DNA of 64,000 nt from Mesorhabditis belari (taxonomy: Eukaryota; Nematoda; Chromadorea; Rhabditida; Rhabditidae). Shown here in pieces: positions 11,086 to 22,315 of this stretch. How positions within the stretch are numbered: position 1 is the stretch's first letter; every line of letters starts with the position of its first letter. The stretch covers positions 1,002,001-1,066,000 of the forward strand of contig CAUEEP010000759.1 in assembly GCA_958450365.1 (NCBI GenBank), written 5' to 3'. The translations under genes and the position numbers were made by a program. Under the pieces are notes generated by a model. That model did no database searches. It was given only the letters and a program-made list of their open reading frames with translations, and was not told where the DNA came from.

Positions 11086-11940
11086 AAACGACTAAGTGGT
11101 AAAGAATGGCAGATGTCGTGGCAACATTAAAACGTTAGCGGGCAATGTTTGCACTTAGCTTAATAACATTATTCTCTTCATACTTAACCATATGATGGAC
11201 CTAAACTACAGAAGACAAGCTTCGTTTCTTTATTGACGACGTTTCTGATTATAAAATTTACATAATTAGAAAATCTCTTGGGCTTACCATTTTCCTTAAT
11301 ATCTCTAACAAACAAATCTCTAACATTTTCCCTACATTTCCCCTATATTTCCCTATAAAATCTATTTAAAAAACCTATCCCTATTTTAAAAATTCACTGA
11401 ACTCTTAAATTACTTCTTAAATTAAATTCTTAAACTCCTGAACCGCAAGCGCTCAAGTTATTCAATCAACTGTCTAACTGTCTATCTTGAAATGGAGAAG
11501 GGGAAAAAAAAATTTTTGTGAAAAGGTAAAAGTTTCAATTTGTGGGAAACGAAGCGAACACTTCCGGGCCAAACGAAGAAGTGGGCCTTTCCTGGTGGAG
11601 AAACGAAGATGTGGGCCTTTCCTGGTGGAGAAACGAAGAATTTTTGAAAGAAAAGAGAGAAGGAAAGAAAAGGGGAAAGGAAAGTTTTCCTCCTCCTCCA
11701 GAAGCACCCTAGAATTTGACACGTGAGAATGGGGAAACCCTTTGGCGAAAAGGGGAAAAGCGATTTCACCTCTAACTTTTCAAATTAAAGTCTAGTTGAG
11801 TGAAGGGGACATACGTCATTTGAGAGTTGACAGGAAAACAATGCGCGTTTTTTTTTGGTTGTAACAATTTATTGCATTCTATAAGAAATAGAAACTATTA
11901 GTCAGTAAGCTATTATTTATATGTCGTAACCGATTATTTA
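11086..11940. other. No gene; short duplications
   Basis: Includes a 30-base tandem duplication GTGGGCCTTTCCTGGTGGAG at about 11580-11641. AT-rich otherwise. No supported exon. Confidence 0.4.
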
Positions 11941-12017
11941 TAAAATCGTTGTGAAAATCAAAGAATTTAGCAAGGGAAACGATAAGAAGAAAAAATGACG
12001 CGATGATGTCAACTTGC
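11941..12017 (+). pseudogene. Ginger/KRBA2-like transposase fragment, left of LINE insertion
   Basis: The sequence ATCGTTGTGAAAATCAAAGA through GATGATGTCAACTTGC matches 12945-13017 nearly base for base. In the second copy it is followed directly by CTAAATCGTTTCTC, whereas here a LINE tail interrupts at 12018. This is one half of a split copy; see 12396-12690. Confidence 0.7.
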
Positions 12018-12395
12018 AGTACGGATATGCGCCAGCTCTCGGGACTCAGAGATCCAGTGGAAGTGATTGAGAGAAAAAGACTCAGATGGGCCGGACACGT
12101 AGCCAGAAGAACAGACGACAGATGGACGATACGGATCACAGAGTGGCTACCACGAGACCAGAAGAGGCCCATCGGAAGACCAGCAACGAGGTGGAGCACA
12201 AGAGTGGCAGAGACGGTCAGAGAAAGGATGGCTAGAGTGCAACCACCACCAGCACAAGCAAGTCGAAGACTTCGAACCAGGAACAATCAAGATAGGAAAC
12301 ACTGGATGACAATAGCAAGGGATCGAGAAATGTGGAAGCAGGTTGTGATTTGCGCAAATAGGAACACCTGAATGCGATGACAGATCAAAAAAAAA
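12018..12395 (+). mobile_element. 5'-truncated LINE insertion (C-terminal endonuclease/RT tail, poly-A)
   Basis: An open frame ending at 12371 shows a LINE C-terminal signature: RLRWAGHVARRTDDRW, then GRPATRW, and RKHWMTIARDREMW. It ends in an A-run (12387-12395). It is flanked by an 11-base target duplication, TGTCAACTTGC (12007-12017) and TGCCAACTTGC (12396-12406). It lies inside a Ginger-like relic whose uninterrupted copy is at 13007-13020. All hallmarks of a target-primed, 5'-truncated LINE insertion are present. The reading frame has no stop before 12371. Confidence 0.9.
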
Positions 12396-12690
12396 TGCCA
12401 ACTTGCTAAATCGTTTCTCTCTTCGATACGAACAGGACCAGGCGAATCTTTACGGAAGCGTCACGGAAGCGGGCAAAACAATCAACTAAAGCGAGTGGTC
12501 AAGAAGGAGAAGCTCTTCAATCTACTGATGGATACTCACAAACGACTAGGACATGCTGGACGCGATATTATGTGGAAGGAACTTCGCGACTATCATGGAA
12601 TATCAAAGGAGATTATTGAGTGGTCAAGAAGGAGGAGCTCTTCCATCTACTGATGGATACTCACAAACGACTAGGACACGGATCGGCAAC
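12396..12690 (+). pseudogene. Ginger/KRBA2-like integrase fragment, right of LINE insertion
   Basis: Continues the copy broken at 12017. The peptide KEKLFNLLMDTHKRLGHAGR gives the histidine half (HKRLGH) of an H2C2 zinc-binding domain, followed by KELRDYHGISKEII. A partial third copy of the same block follows at about 12619-12685. Frames are broken. This H2C2 plus integrase-core architecture is shared by Gypsy-type integrases and Ginger/KRBA2-like DNA transposons; later parts of the protein appear in the introns of both lipase genes. Confidence 0.65.
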
Positions 12691-12860
12691 TTTCCCATTT
12701 CGACCCAGAATTTAAATGTTTTAAACCGTAATACGTTACTAGTTACCACTTGTTAATCATGGCACTTGTTAATCACTTGTTAATTCGAACAAAGTTTAAA
12801 AATTTTCACGTTTTTAACTTTTGTCTTTTATATTTTTATCGGACTAAATTTTCTTTTTAG

Positions 12861-13375
12861 GATGGAGGATGGATTTGCTGAAACCTTCACGCAATATCAA
12901 TCTCAAAGAAAGAAGATTTACCGCCTGCTGACAAATACAATGAGATCGTTGTGAAAATCAAAGAATTCAACGAGGGAAACGATAAGAAGAAAAAATGACG
13001 CGATGATGTCAACTTGCTAAATCGTTTCTCTCTTCGAACAGGACCAGGCGAATTTTTACAGTCACGGAAGCGGGCAAAACAATCAACTAAAGCGAGTGGT
13101 CAAGAAGGAGGAGCTCTTCAATCTACTGATGGATACTCACAAACGACTAGGACATGCTGGACGCGATATTATGTGGAAGGAACGTCGCGACTATCATGGA
13201 ATATTGAATATTAAAGGAATATTAAAGGAATATTAAAGGAGATTATTGAAATTTTTGTCAAGCTGATGAATGCGAGCTGAAGAAGGTCCTGAAGAAGGGT
13301 ATACCCAAGAAAGGAATTTTTATAAAACCAATTGTGACAAAAGAACCAAATGAGCGATGGATTAAGCCCTAATTT
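12861..13375 (+). pseudogene. Ginger/KRBA2-like transposase relic (uninterrupted copy)
   Basis: It starts after a possible acceptor (CTTTTTAG at 12853-12860) with MEDGFAETFTQYQSQRKKIY. It continues with KIKEFNEGND, an H2C2 histidine half (LLMDTHKRLGHAGRDIMWKE), then in another frame KLMNECELKKVLKKG and IKPIVTKEPNERW. Frames shift several times and short GGAATATTAAA insertions occur near 13205-13235, so it is a pseudogene. The next expected segment (DLIDL...YKFLMVYQDH) is absent here but present on the minus strand at 52072-52504 and 57484-58329. Confidence 0.7.
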
Positions 13376-14244
13376 CTTTAAAGAATCGTTAACTCTCGTC
13401 AATTGCTTTGTATTAAAATCAGCATCAATGCTTTCTTCTGGATTAGCTAACTCATAGTGCACCAAGCGTTGATTATCGGACATTTTATATTGACATTTGA
13501 TACACGCCCCGTCCCTTTTGCCATTGGCAATCTAACTTTAAGCTCAAATATCTTGGTCTTGAGCTGTTCAATTTGTTCAAAGCTGTTCAAAAAAGGCAAA
13601 GAAGATAAAGGTAAGGATTGTTAAAGGATTGTTAAAGGATTGTTAAAGGATTGTTAAAGGATTGTTAAAGGATTTTCTTAGTCTTGTTTTCCGTACCAGG
13701 CTAAGACAGGCAAAATCAGAGCCGGGTTTGGATCTGGCTTTGGCCTAACTTTGGCCTAACTTTGGCCTAGATTTGGCCTAGATTTGGCCTAGCTTTGGTC
13801 TAACTTTGGCCTAACTTTGTTTAATCACTATCTCCTGTTTATTGAAGAGTTACTATTAATAATTCTTTATATATTAATTAGATAGATTAGATCGTTTCTG
13901 AAGTGGGAAAGAGGCCAAATAGGGAAGAAGTCATTTCTTTTGCTTTCTTTAAGGTTATCGGACGTGCCCCGTCCCTTTTCCCATTAACTATCTAACTTTG
14001 AGCTCAAATATCTTGGTGTTAAGCTGTTCAATTTGTTCAAAGCTGTTCAAAAAAGGCAAAGAAGATATGTTCTTGAGCTGTTCAATTTATAAATTATTGA
14101 TATCATTAGATTTATCAAGTCTTTCTCTATCGATTGGTATAAAAAGTGTTTAAATTGAACAGACCAATAGCAAGATATTTTAGTTAAATTGCCAATGGCA
14201 AAGGCAAAGGGATCAACTTTTTCAGTTCCATTAGTAACAGAGCA
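13376..14244. repeat. Direct duplication and short tandem repeats
   Basis: A roughly 105-bp segment (CGCCCCGTCCCTTTTGCCAT ... GGCAAAGAAGATA) occurs at 13500-13607 and again at 13965-14066. A related piece is inverted near 14160-14215. Tandem runs of AAGGATTGTTA (13612-13675) and AACTTTGGCCT/GATTTGGCCTA (13735-13815) lie between. No gene is seen. Confidence 0.8.
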
Positions 14245-14700
14245 TTATTTTTTTTCCATATCAGATTTGAGAATGGTTTGAGGGATTTTTGCGGTAGATA
14301 ACCATTGCTTCTTTCTTTTCACATTCTCGTAATTAATCCAAATTTCATCAGATATCAAAATCGAATCCCAAAAAATCTTCATGCATTTATGAAGCAAAAA
14401 AGAACTGACATTGACACGAGTTCTTTTGTTAGAAGATAACTAGTCACTCAAAAAGTAAAGCTTTCAACTCCAAACTTCCAAATAAGATCAAATCAGTTGC
14501 GTTCTAGAGTCAGCGGAAGCGGAAATCAGCATTTTCCACAGCAAATTTCTTCCCAAGCTGCTACAAATGATTGTCGATTGTCTACTGATCAATATTAAAC
14601 ATTTCTGCAAGCTGAGTGAGTGTCGAGTGCCGCAAAATTTGTGCCACAAAATTCAAAACGCGCGTCGTGCATTGTTTTTCACTCAATCTAATTCTTTTTT
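14245..14700 (-). pseudogene. Mariner transposase relic
   Basis: On minus, reading downward: VLNFVAQILRHSTLTQLAEM with NIDQ.TIDNHL.QLGKKFA (the second helix-turn-helix and linker), then about 60 residues later NVSSFLLHKCMKIFWDSIL, ISDEIWINYENVKRKKQWL and PQTILKSDM. The (T/S)DE.W...N.KRK.QWL block is the first catalytic aspartate region of mariner transposases. In-frame stops and frameshifts are present. The second and third catalytic regions are not seen. A 25-base piece near 14431-14459 recurs inverted at 16060-16084. Confidence 0.8.
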
Positions 14701-14797
14701 AAAAATTTGAAACAAAGCTTTACAAAGCATTTGTAATTGCATTAAATTCGATTAACAAATTAATTAGTTGAAAAAGAAATAGAGGGGCAAGAAATAG

Positions 14798-15313
14798 GGG
14801 AGTGGGACAAATGTGACCTTTCTTTTGCGCACCCGGACATTTGCGCACCTTTTTTTCCGCACTTAGCCCATTAGCGCACCTTTTTCGCGTTTTAAAAAAG
14901 CTCTAGAAAGCTAATATTAACCAATTTCTATTCCAAAAGTTGTTTTTCTAGGTAATTTTAGGGCGTAGAATCGAAATTTTGACATATCAGAGCTTGTGGA
15001 AGCGAATGAACGGAGTTATACAAAGAGAAAAATCGACAATTTTCTGTAATTTGATCTAGCCGTTTTGTCTTTCAAATTGTCTTTCAAATTGGTTCCACAC
15101 GCTCTGTTATGTCAAAATTTCGATTCTACACCCTAAAATTACCTAGAAAAACAACTTTTGGAATAGAAATTGGTTAATATTAGCTTTTTAGAGCTTTTTT
15201 AGAGCTTTTAGAGCTTAAAACGCGAAAAAAGGTGCGCTAATGGGCTAAGTGCGGAAAAAAAGGTGCGCAAATGTCCGGGTGCGCAAAAAAAAGGTCGCAT
15301 TTGTCCCACTCCC
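14798..15313. mobile_element. MITE family C with 8-bp target duplication
   Basis: TIRs GGGAGTGGGACAAATGTGAC and the near-complement GTCGCATTTGTCCCACTCCC, flanked by AGAAATAG on both sides (14790-14797, 15314-15321). The two halves are inverted nearly end to end, including GTGCGCTAATGGGCTAAGTG and ACCAATTTCTATTCCAAAAG. An 8-bp duplication fits hAT or Merlin superfamilies; the GG start favours Merlin slightly. No coding capacity. A lone terminus recurs at 23061. Confidence 0.8.
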
Positions 15314-15321
15314 AGAAATAG

Positions 15322-15544
15322 AGGAGAGAAAGAAAAAGAAATCGCGGAAAAATTCAGATGCGGTACGAGGACAGTTGAACGTTTAAAATAAACTTTCGAA
15401 TTCAATGCTTGGTCATAGCTAAAAGTAGAGTAAAAATGCTCAAAAATAGTTGTGACAACTTTTTTTATAGCCTCTCGGGAAGGTTCCTAAATTCGCGTTT
15501 GAAAGTTGCCACCCAGGACCGGCCAAGACTTTTGTCCATGACTG
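15322..15544. mobile_element. Tc1-like terminus and fragment
   Basis: Reading minus from 15544, the sequence CAGTCATGGACAAAAGTCTT GGCC resembles a Tc1-family inverted end and is flanked by TA (15545-15546). The remaining body is short. The plus-strand peptide KEIAEKFRCGTRTVERL near 15330-15382 looks like a helix-turn-helix, but no longer transposase is visible. Confidence 0.5.
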
Positions 15545-16103
15545 TAATTCTTTTCCTTTGAATAATTGAATAATTTGAAACAAAGGATTTGTAATTGCAT
15601 TAAATTCGATTAAAAAAATCAATTATTTGAAAGCCATTAGTTGAAAGCCAACAAAAAAAAACAGCAATCTGCTGAAAAACAAATCAAAAATACTATTTTC
15701 ATTGACGCTTGTGAAAAAAGAAAAAAGAAAAACGGGCATAAATCAAATCAGAATCGGAGAATCGCGAGAAATAAAGTTATTTCCTTTTTTCGAAAGGATT
15801 TACTCCAAAATTCGCATGTTTTTGGCGAGTTTAGAAGGTTTTTGGCGAGCTTAGAAGGTTTTTAGCTTTTCGTTTAGGGTTTTGGGGTTTTTTTTTGAGG
15901 GAATGGGAGGAGGGCTTTGAATGATTTGTTGCCACGGAAAGAAAAGAAGAAGCAAAATGAGGGGATATTGACCTGGAAATGAGGGAAACATATTGAAAAA
16001 GGGGACTCAAATACCAATGCTAGCGAAAAACAAAACAATTTCGATACTTTTCTATTTACTTTTTGAGTGACTAGTTATCTTCTACAGACTCGATTAGTGC
16101 TTA
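15545..16103. other. No gene recognised
   Basis: Contains a second copy (15563-15622) of a stretch also present near 14700-14760 (GCATTAAATTCGATTAA). The open frame 15641-15865 is lysine-rich and not recognised. Confidence 0.4.
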
Positions 16104-16601
16104 CCGTAAATACTATAATAGAATACGTAAATACTATAATAGTACCGCACCCCCATAATGACGGTGCGGAGTGTTGCGTAGTTTAGCTTTGAATGAGTTT
16201 TTCTCGACACTGGTTTATGCTACAATGCTCGTTTGGGTATCAAAAAATAGCTGAAATTCAGGGCTATTTTTTGATACCTAAACGCGCATTGTAGCATAAA
16301 CCAGTGCCGAGAAAAACGCGTCCAAAGCTAGACTAGACGTAAATTCTGCCCGCCCTCATAATGACGGTGCGAAGTATTGGGTAGTCTAGCTTTGAACGAG
16401 TTTTTCTCGACACTGGTTTATGCTACAATGCGCGTTTAGGTATCAAAAAATAGCTGAAATTCAGGGCTATTTTTTGATACCAAAGACGCATTTTTTGAAA
16501 GTACGGGCGCTTTGAAAAAAATGAAATACTAAAAAACGACTAAAACTTTTGCGACTACGCGACTGTACGAGGGGGATTGGGTACTATTACAGTATTTACG
16601 G
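16104..16601. mobile_element. MITE family A, copy 2
   Basis: Flanked by TA on both sides, with the CCGTAAATACT...AGTATTTACGG termini and the same tandem palindromic interior as copy 1. The left terminus is partly duplicated (CGTAAATACTATAATAG appears twice). Confidence 0.85.
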
Positions 16602-17217
16602 TATCTAAATGTCTACTCTGTCTACCGTAGCCCTGAACATGAAAAATTAACGAGTATAAACAATAGAAGAGCAGGAAAGAAATCAAAGTAACAAGACAAA
16701 GACAAAGAAAAAGAAAAAGTGAAAAAAAAAGAGTGATAGAGCTGTGGTCAGCAAAGAAGAGGAGTCTGAAGGGATCCTCTAGGGATCAGCGTGGACTTCT
16801 AGGGCTTCTAGGCCCCCACCGCTCCCTGTCTTCTCTAATTGTATTCCCTCCGATTTGGCTTTTTCTCCCTATTCCTCTTTTCCTAGCGCATCCAAAAAAG
16901 CACAACAAATCCTTTTTTTCTCCAAACAGAATATCAGAAAATATTCAATTTTTTAAACAAACTTTTCCTATCGTAATGATTTGGTAATTTTCGAAGCAAA
17001 CTTGAATGATTAAACTTAATTAAAAGATATTCAGCCAGAGAATAAATAGAAATTTATATATAACTTACTAGCGCAATATTCTAATAAAGAATTTTAAAGT
17101 TTTAAAGTGAAGGAGTATAAAATGGCGTTGATTTTTTCAAAAGAAAAATCTACAAATCGTTATTTAGAGAAAATGATTGAAGAGATTGCTGCAAAAATTT
17201 GGCTACTTTTATAACTA
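16602..17217. other. No gene assigned
   Basis: Moderately complex DNA with a GC-richer patch around 16735-16860. The frame 16733-16987 has no recognisable domain. Confidence 0.35.
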
Positions 17218-17431
17218 TCGTATTTTCGCTAATAGTAGTTCACCCCAGCCGAGTTAGTGACTATTTTACGGTTTCCAAGCTTTTGCAGAAGCACAACACT
17301 CTAATCCTCCACTAGATCTCATCGTCAGCTACATTTTCCGACCACACATTGATAGGTTCTGATAAGCGGTTCTTGAGATTTCGAGGAATTTAGACGACGA
17401 TTAGGATGCACTACTATTAGAGAGAATACGG
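17218..17431. mobile_element. MITE family B copy (TIR ...TATTTTCTCTAATAGTAGTG)
   Basis: Termini TCGTATTTTCGCTAATAGTA and CTACTATTAGAGAGAATACG, flanked by TA. The interior contains TTTTACGGTTTCCAAGC, CTAGATCTCATCGTCAGCTA and GGTTCTGATAAGCGGTTCTT, shared with copies at 37158-37372, 44044-44255 and partial copies elsewhere. No ORF. Confidence 0.8.
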
Positions 17432-18236
17432 TAGTTATATTCTAAGCAAGCAGAAAGACAGGCGAGCTTACATTAGCTTCATCAGGAAGCTAATGTAAGC
17501 TTCTAGCTAATGAAGCTAATGTAAGCTGATCAATAAATCTACATTGATTTTTGTACTTCCGTTTCAAACCAACAAAGCACAAGAATTGTTATCAAAACAA
17601 GATCTTTAAAAAATACCCTTTTTACGTTAAAGTTCATCAGTGCTTTGTGAATATTCTTTTTCTTTTATTTCTCCACTTCCCACGACTCTCCAATATCAGA
17701 GGCCATAGTGGTTCAGAGGAGAAGAGAACAAGAAGAGGACAAGAAAAGAACAAGAAGAGAACAAGAAAAGAACAAGAAAAGAACAAGAAAAGAACAAGAA
17801 AAGACCAAAAGAACAAAAAGAGTCAAGAGGTTCACCTATTTCAGGAAAAAAAGAAACCAAAAGAGGGGTAAAGCCACAAAAAAAAATGTCAATTATTGTG
17901 CCATTGTCTCTCTTCTTTTTTTTTTCAACGAGAAATGACGCTCTCCTGCCGATTCTAATAGCCCATGAGATATCGAAAAATCCGGGAAATTTAGGTTCTT
18001 TTGCTTTCAAAATGAAAAAAAGGAAGTAGTTTTTTAGAAAAAATTCGAATCTCTTTAAAGACAGATCCAGACTTTAAGCAGTATCACTGCGAATTTGTTT
18101 TAAAAATTGTTTTAAACAAATTTGTTTTAAATGAATTTGTTTTAAATGAATTTGTTTTAAAATTTGAAATCAAAAAGTTTCAACATTGAGCAGATAAAGC
18201 GAATGATCATTACGATATTGGAGAGTTACGACAATG
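17432..18236. repeat. No gene; short repeats incl. AAGAACAAGAA tract
   Basis: Inverted and direct copies of AAGCTAATGTAAGCTTC lie at 17460-17535. A purine tract of AGAACAAGAAA units lies at 17720-17805. AAATTTGTTTTAAATG repeats lie at 18085-18165. No supported exon. Confidence 0.6.
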
Positions 18237-18640
18237 TGGATCAGTATTGGAGAGTTACGACGTATATTGGAGAGTTACGACGAGTTACGAGTTACGACGA
18301 GTTACGAGTTACGACGAGTTACGAGTTACGACGAGTTACGAGTTACGACGAGTTACGAGTTACGACGAGTTACGAGTTACGACGAGTTACGAGTTACGAC
18401 GAGTTACGAGTTACGACGAGTTACGAGTTACGACGAGTTACGAGTTACGACGAGTTACGAGTTACGACGAGTTACGAGTTACGACGAGTTACGAGTTACG
18501 ACGAGTTACGAGTTACGACGAGTTACGAGTTACGACGAGTTACGAGTTACGACGAGTTACGAGTTACGACGAGTTACGAGTTACGACGAGTTACGAGTTA
18601 CGACGAGTTACGAGTTACGACGAGTTACGAGTTACTAGTT
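18237..18640. repeat. 17-bp minisatellite (GAGTTACGAGTTACGAC), highly homogeneous
   Basis: About 20 near-perfect units of GAGTTACGAGTTACGAC, itself two heptamers GAGTTAC plus GAC. It is preceded by three ATTGGAGAGTTACGA variants. The unit has no stop in any plus frame, which gives three spurious open frames of 131-161 codons. Confidence 0.95.
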
Positions 18641-19805
18641 AAAGAATAAGAACGAAGTGCTCTCGAATTAGTGAAATTGTTTTTAACAAATTTCGATTCA
18701 AATCCGTGAAAAGCCTTTCTTGCCAAATTGATAGAAAAACCATTGAAAGCATTGAGCATTTCTTAATGAAATTGATCAAATTCAATGATTGCAATTATTG
18801 GATTGGTGAATTGAAAACTGCGGGCTATTTCGCGGGACTCGCAGATAAAGAAAACAGCAGACGTACCAATCCTTCGGTTTCGAATCAAAGAACTCTTGGC
18901 AAGCTTCTTCAACTTTTTCAAATGTTTCGTTTCAAATGTTTCAAATGTTTTCGTTTCCAGCAATAGCAAATCAAAATTTGAAGCTCTTTTTCTTGCAAAT
19001 TCATCTGGAATATAAAGATCAAGATTTATACAACGCAAACCAGCAAAATGCCTAAAAAAAAGTGAATGTTTCGCAGCTGAATCAGAATCAGAACTTTTTC
19101 CTCAACCTAATAATTCTTCGATTTCCGTCTTTACAACAATTTTTCCAATAAACAATCAAAGTTTGACATTAGGAATTTGAAGTCATTAGATTCCATGGAA
19201 GAATCATGGAAGCTTAAGCTTTTCCTTGCTTAACCTTTACGGTTGCTCCTTTACTGTTGCTGCTTTACTTAGATTCTATGGGAGAATCATGGAAGCTTAA
19301 GCTTTTCCTTGCTTAACCTTTACTGTTGCTCCTTTACTGTTGCTCCTTTACTGTTGCTCCTTTACTGTTGATGTCAAAAAAAATCACTTTTAACTTGATC
19401 AAATTTGAAACAAAACATTTAAAAAATCAAAAACAAAACTTTCTGAAAAAGAATGAAAAGAAAAGAAGAAAGTAATCATCAAAAAAAAAAAAGTTTAAAA
19501 CTTTTCTAAAACCGCAAGCCATTCATTTTCCAGATGTTCCTTCAGAAATCTTGTTTTATTTTCCCTTTCCGCCCCATTTTGGTCACTTCCCCGGGGAATT
19601 TCACGTTTTCCTAGATGTGTGGAGATTTATTCAAGAAAATTCCAATATTTTACTCTATCTCAGATTTTGTTGAAGTGTTTGAGTAAAGAAAAGCAGAAAA
19701 ACTTTTGAAAATGGGAAAGATTGAGAAAAAAATTTGTATATTTGTCAGCCCAAGTTCAGTTCTACAAAATCAGCGCTGTGTAGCCCCAATTTATGCAATC
19801 TCTAT
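18641..19805. other. No gene; small duplications
   Basis: TCATGGAAGCTTAAGCTTTT CC and its neighbours are duplicated at about 19188-19260 and 19270-19340. The small frames 18706-18966 and 18763-19038 overlap on opposite strands and have no recognisable product. Confidence 0.4.
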
Positions 19806-20115
19806 TTGATTTTAAAGCTTCGCTTAGGCTTAGACACAGGCTTCTACTTAGGCTCAAGCTTACGCTTAGGCTTAGACTCAAGCTTAGACTCAAGCTTAGG
19901 CTTAGGATCAGGCTTAGGCTTAGGCTTAGGCTTAGGCTTAGGCTTCTGCTTAGGCTTAGGCTTAGGCTTAGGCTTAGGCTTAGGCTTATGCTCAAGCTTA
20001 GACTTAGGCTTAGGCTTCTGCTTAGGCTTAGACACAGGCTTCCACTTAGACTTAAGCTTAGGCTCAAGCTTAGGCTCAAGCTCAAGCTCAGGTTTAGGCT
20101 TGGGCTCAGGCTCAG
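19806..20115. repeat. Interstitial telomere-like array (TTAGGC)n
   Basis: Long runs of TTAGGC (read as AGGCTT), the nematode telomeric hexamer, interspersed with variants CTCAAGCTTA, TCTGCTTAGG and GACACAGGC. The degenerate units point to an old internal array and not a chromosome end, because unique sequence continues on both sides. Confidence 0.9.
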
Positions 20116-21884
20116 AATAAATCTAATCAAAATAAATCAGTTCCGAAATAGCAGATGCAAAAATCAGTTGTGACTTTTGGTAGAGAAGTCCCAATTTGTA
20201 AGATTTCAAATTTAAGCCTCAACCTCCACTGTCCTCAACGGACAGTGGCAAGAAAAATGACCACAAATTAACAAAATCATTTCTCTGGCACTTCATTTTG
20301 ACAAGCTTTTTGAGATTTTTTGGTATTTGTGTCAAATTTTGAACTGTTTTGAACTGTTTTGAAGGATTTTTGGGAAAACCGGGTGACTAGGCTGCTGCGC
20401 GGATCAGGAAAACTCCTGGTTTCAAGCCTTTAAACAAATCTGGAGAGCTGGAGAGCTTACGCTAAGTTGGAGCTTAAGTTAAGATGAAAATGATGGCATT
20501 GCACGGTTTATTCCCGACAAAAGTCAAGTCGATCACTAAATGGAATAAATTTAGATTAAAATTTACATCAGAAATTAAAGAGCTTTTAAAAAACTATTTC
20601 AATTTTTAAGATCACCAATCGAATTGCAAAAAAAACGAACAAATTGCACTAACAAATTGCAGTAACAAATTGCACTAACACACTGAACTAGTGTGTGTTT
20701 TTTTTTCGTTCAGAGAAGAGAACTCGAATGCAAAAATCAAGAATGCATTCACCGAAAAAGAGAGGGCATTTTGTCGCTTTTTTTTGAGCTTTTTGTCTTT
20801 TCTTTATCTCATAACTCATAGCATCAATGAGATCAAAATTTGAAAGAAAACAACAAGCAGTGAAACAAGCAAACAACAACAACCAACAGCCAGTGAAGCA
20901 ACAACAACCAACAGCCAGCGAAGCAACAACAACCAACAAATGAATTCAAGCTTTTTCCGTTCAAATACCATTATTTTATTTTACTTCTTTAATTTTTATT
21001 TAATTTTTTAAAATTTTATTTTTTTAGTATCGCCGGTTTTATCGTTATATTATCTATATTATTATTGTTATATTATCTAAATAATCGTCGTCGTCCACGG
21101 ATTTCTGAAGACTATCAAAAGACTATCTGAAGTCTATCAAACTTCTCAATATTTCATGTAATCAGGATCATTTGAGGTATCGGATTATGTGAGGTAATAT
21201 TTTGTTCCAAATATTACTAAATGCTGTTAGATTTAGGCGAAACACATGACAATCAAGTAAAGAAACACGTTACGGTTGGAGAACGGCTTATTCCTGTTAT
21301 GCAGATCTATCACAAAATGAGTGCTCCGTGGATGAAAGCGATAATGAATGGTTTACAGTCAAAATAATTCTCGTCGTCAACAATCTGGATTATGTGAGGT
21401 AATCTTTTGTTCCAAATATTACTAAATGCTGTTAGATTTAGGCGAAACACATGACCATTAAGTAAAGAAGCATTCGACTGGAGAACGGCTTATTCCCCTT
21501 ATGCAGATCTATCACAAAATGAATGCCCCATTGATGAAAGCGATAATGAATGGTTTACAATTGATTTGGAAGATCATTTTGACTAGATGTACTGTTATAT
21601 CCGTTTGTTCTGTCTTGTTGCATTTTTTAATTGAACCGAATCGAATCGAAAAGAGCCAACCCAAATGCAAGTCTAGTGGCCATTTTGGTCCTCACCGTGA
21701 TGCCTTTTCGGCGCAAAACCACATGGAACAGGACCTGTGAAATGGTGAATCGACCGGGATCCCAATTGGGAATCTCACCTTGGGCAACTAGGTTAGCTCT
21801 CTAAATACGAATAAGTAATCTAAGTTACTCTGTATATACGAATACGTAATCTAAAGCTACGACACTTGTGTCTTACTAATAGTC
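20116..21884. repeat. No gene; about 200-bp direct duplication
   Basis: The segment TTCCAAATATTACTAAATGC ... AATGAATGGTTTACA occurs at 21205-21355 and 21412-21560 with a few differences. A CAACAACCAACAGCCAG repeat lies at 20868-20938. The frame 21501-21740 runs out of the second copy and has no recognisable domain. Confidence 0.7.
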
Positions 21885-22315
21885 TACAGTAGCCAAAAAC
21901 TAAAGTAGCCAAAAACTAAAGTAGCCAAAAGTCTACAGTAACCAAAAGTCTACAGTAACCAAAAGTCTACAGTAACCAAAAGTCTACAGGGCCAAAAGTC
22001 ACAGTATCCAAGTCTACAGTAACCAAAAGCACAGTAACCAAAGCTACAGTGGCCAAAAGTCTACAGTATCAAAAGTCTACAGTAACCAAAAGTCTACAGT
22101 AACCAAAAGTCTACAGTAACCAAAAGTCTACAGTGGCCAAAAGTCTACAGTATCCAAAAGTCTACAGTAGCCAAAAGTCTACAGTAGCTAAAAGTCTACA
22201 GTAACCAAAAGTCTACAGTAACCAAAAGTCTACAGTAACCAAAAGTCTACAGTAACCAAAAGTCTACAGTAACCAAAAGTCTACAGTAGCTAAAAGTCTA
22301 CAGTAGCCAAAAGCT
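21885..22315. repeat. 17-bp minisatellite (CAGTAACCAAAAGTCTA)
   Basis: About 25 units of CAGTAACCAAAAGTCTA with variants (GTAGCC, GTGGCC, GTATCC). A few units near 21990-22060 have single-base deletions. Confidence 0.95.

Noticed and set aside
18164..18649. Three overlapping plus frames of 131-161 codons
   Set aside because: Artefact of a stop-free 17-bp repeat; no start context or partner exon.
19806..20115. True chromosome end
   Set aside because: The TTAGGC units are degenerate and ordinary sequence continues on both sides.
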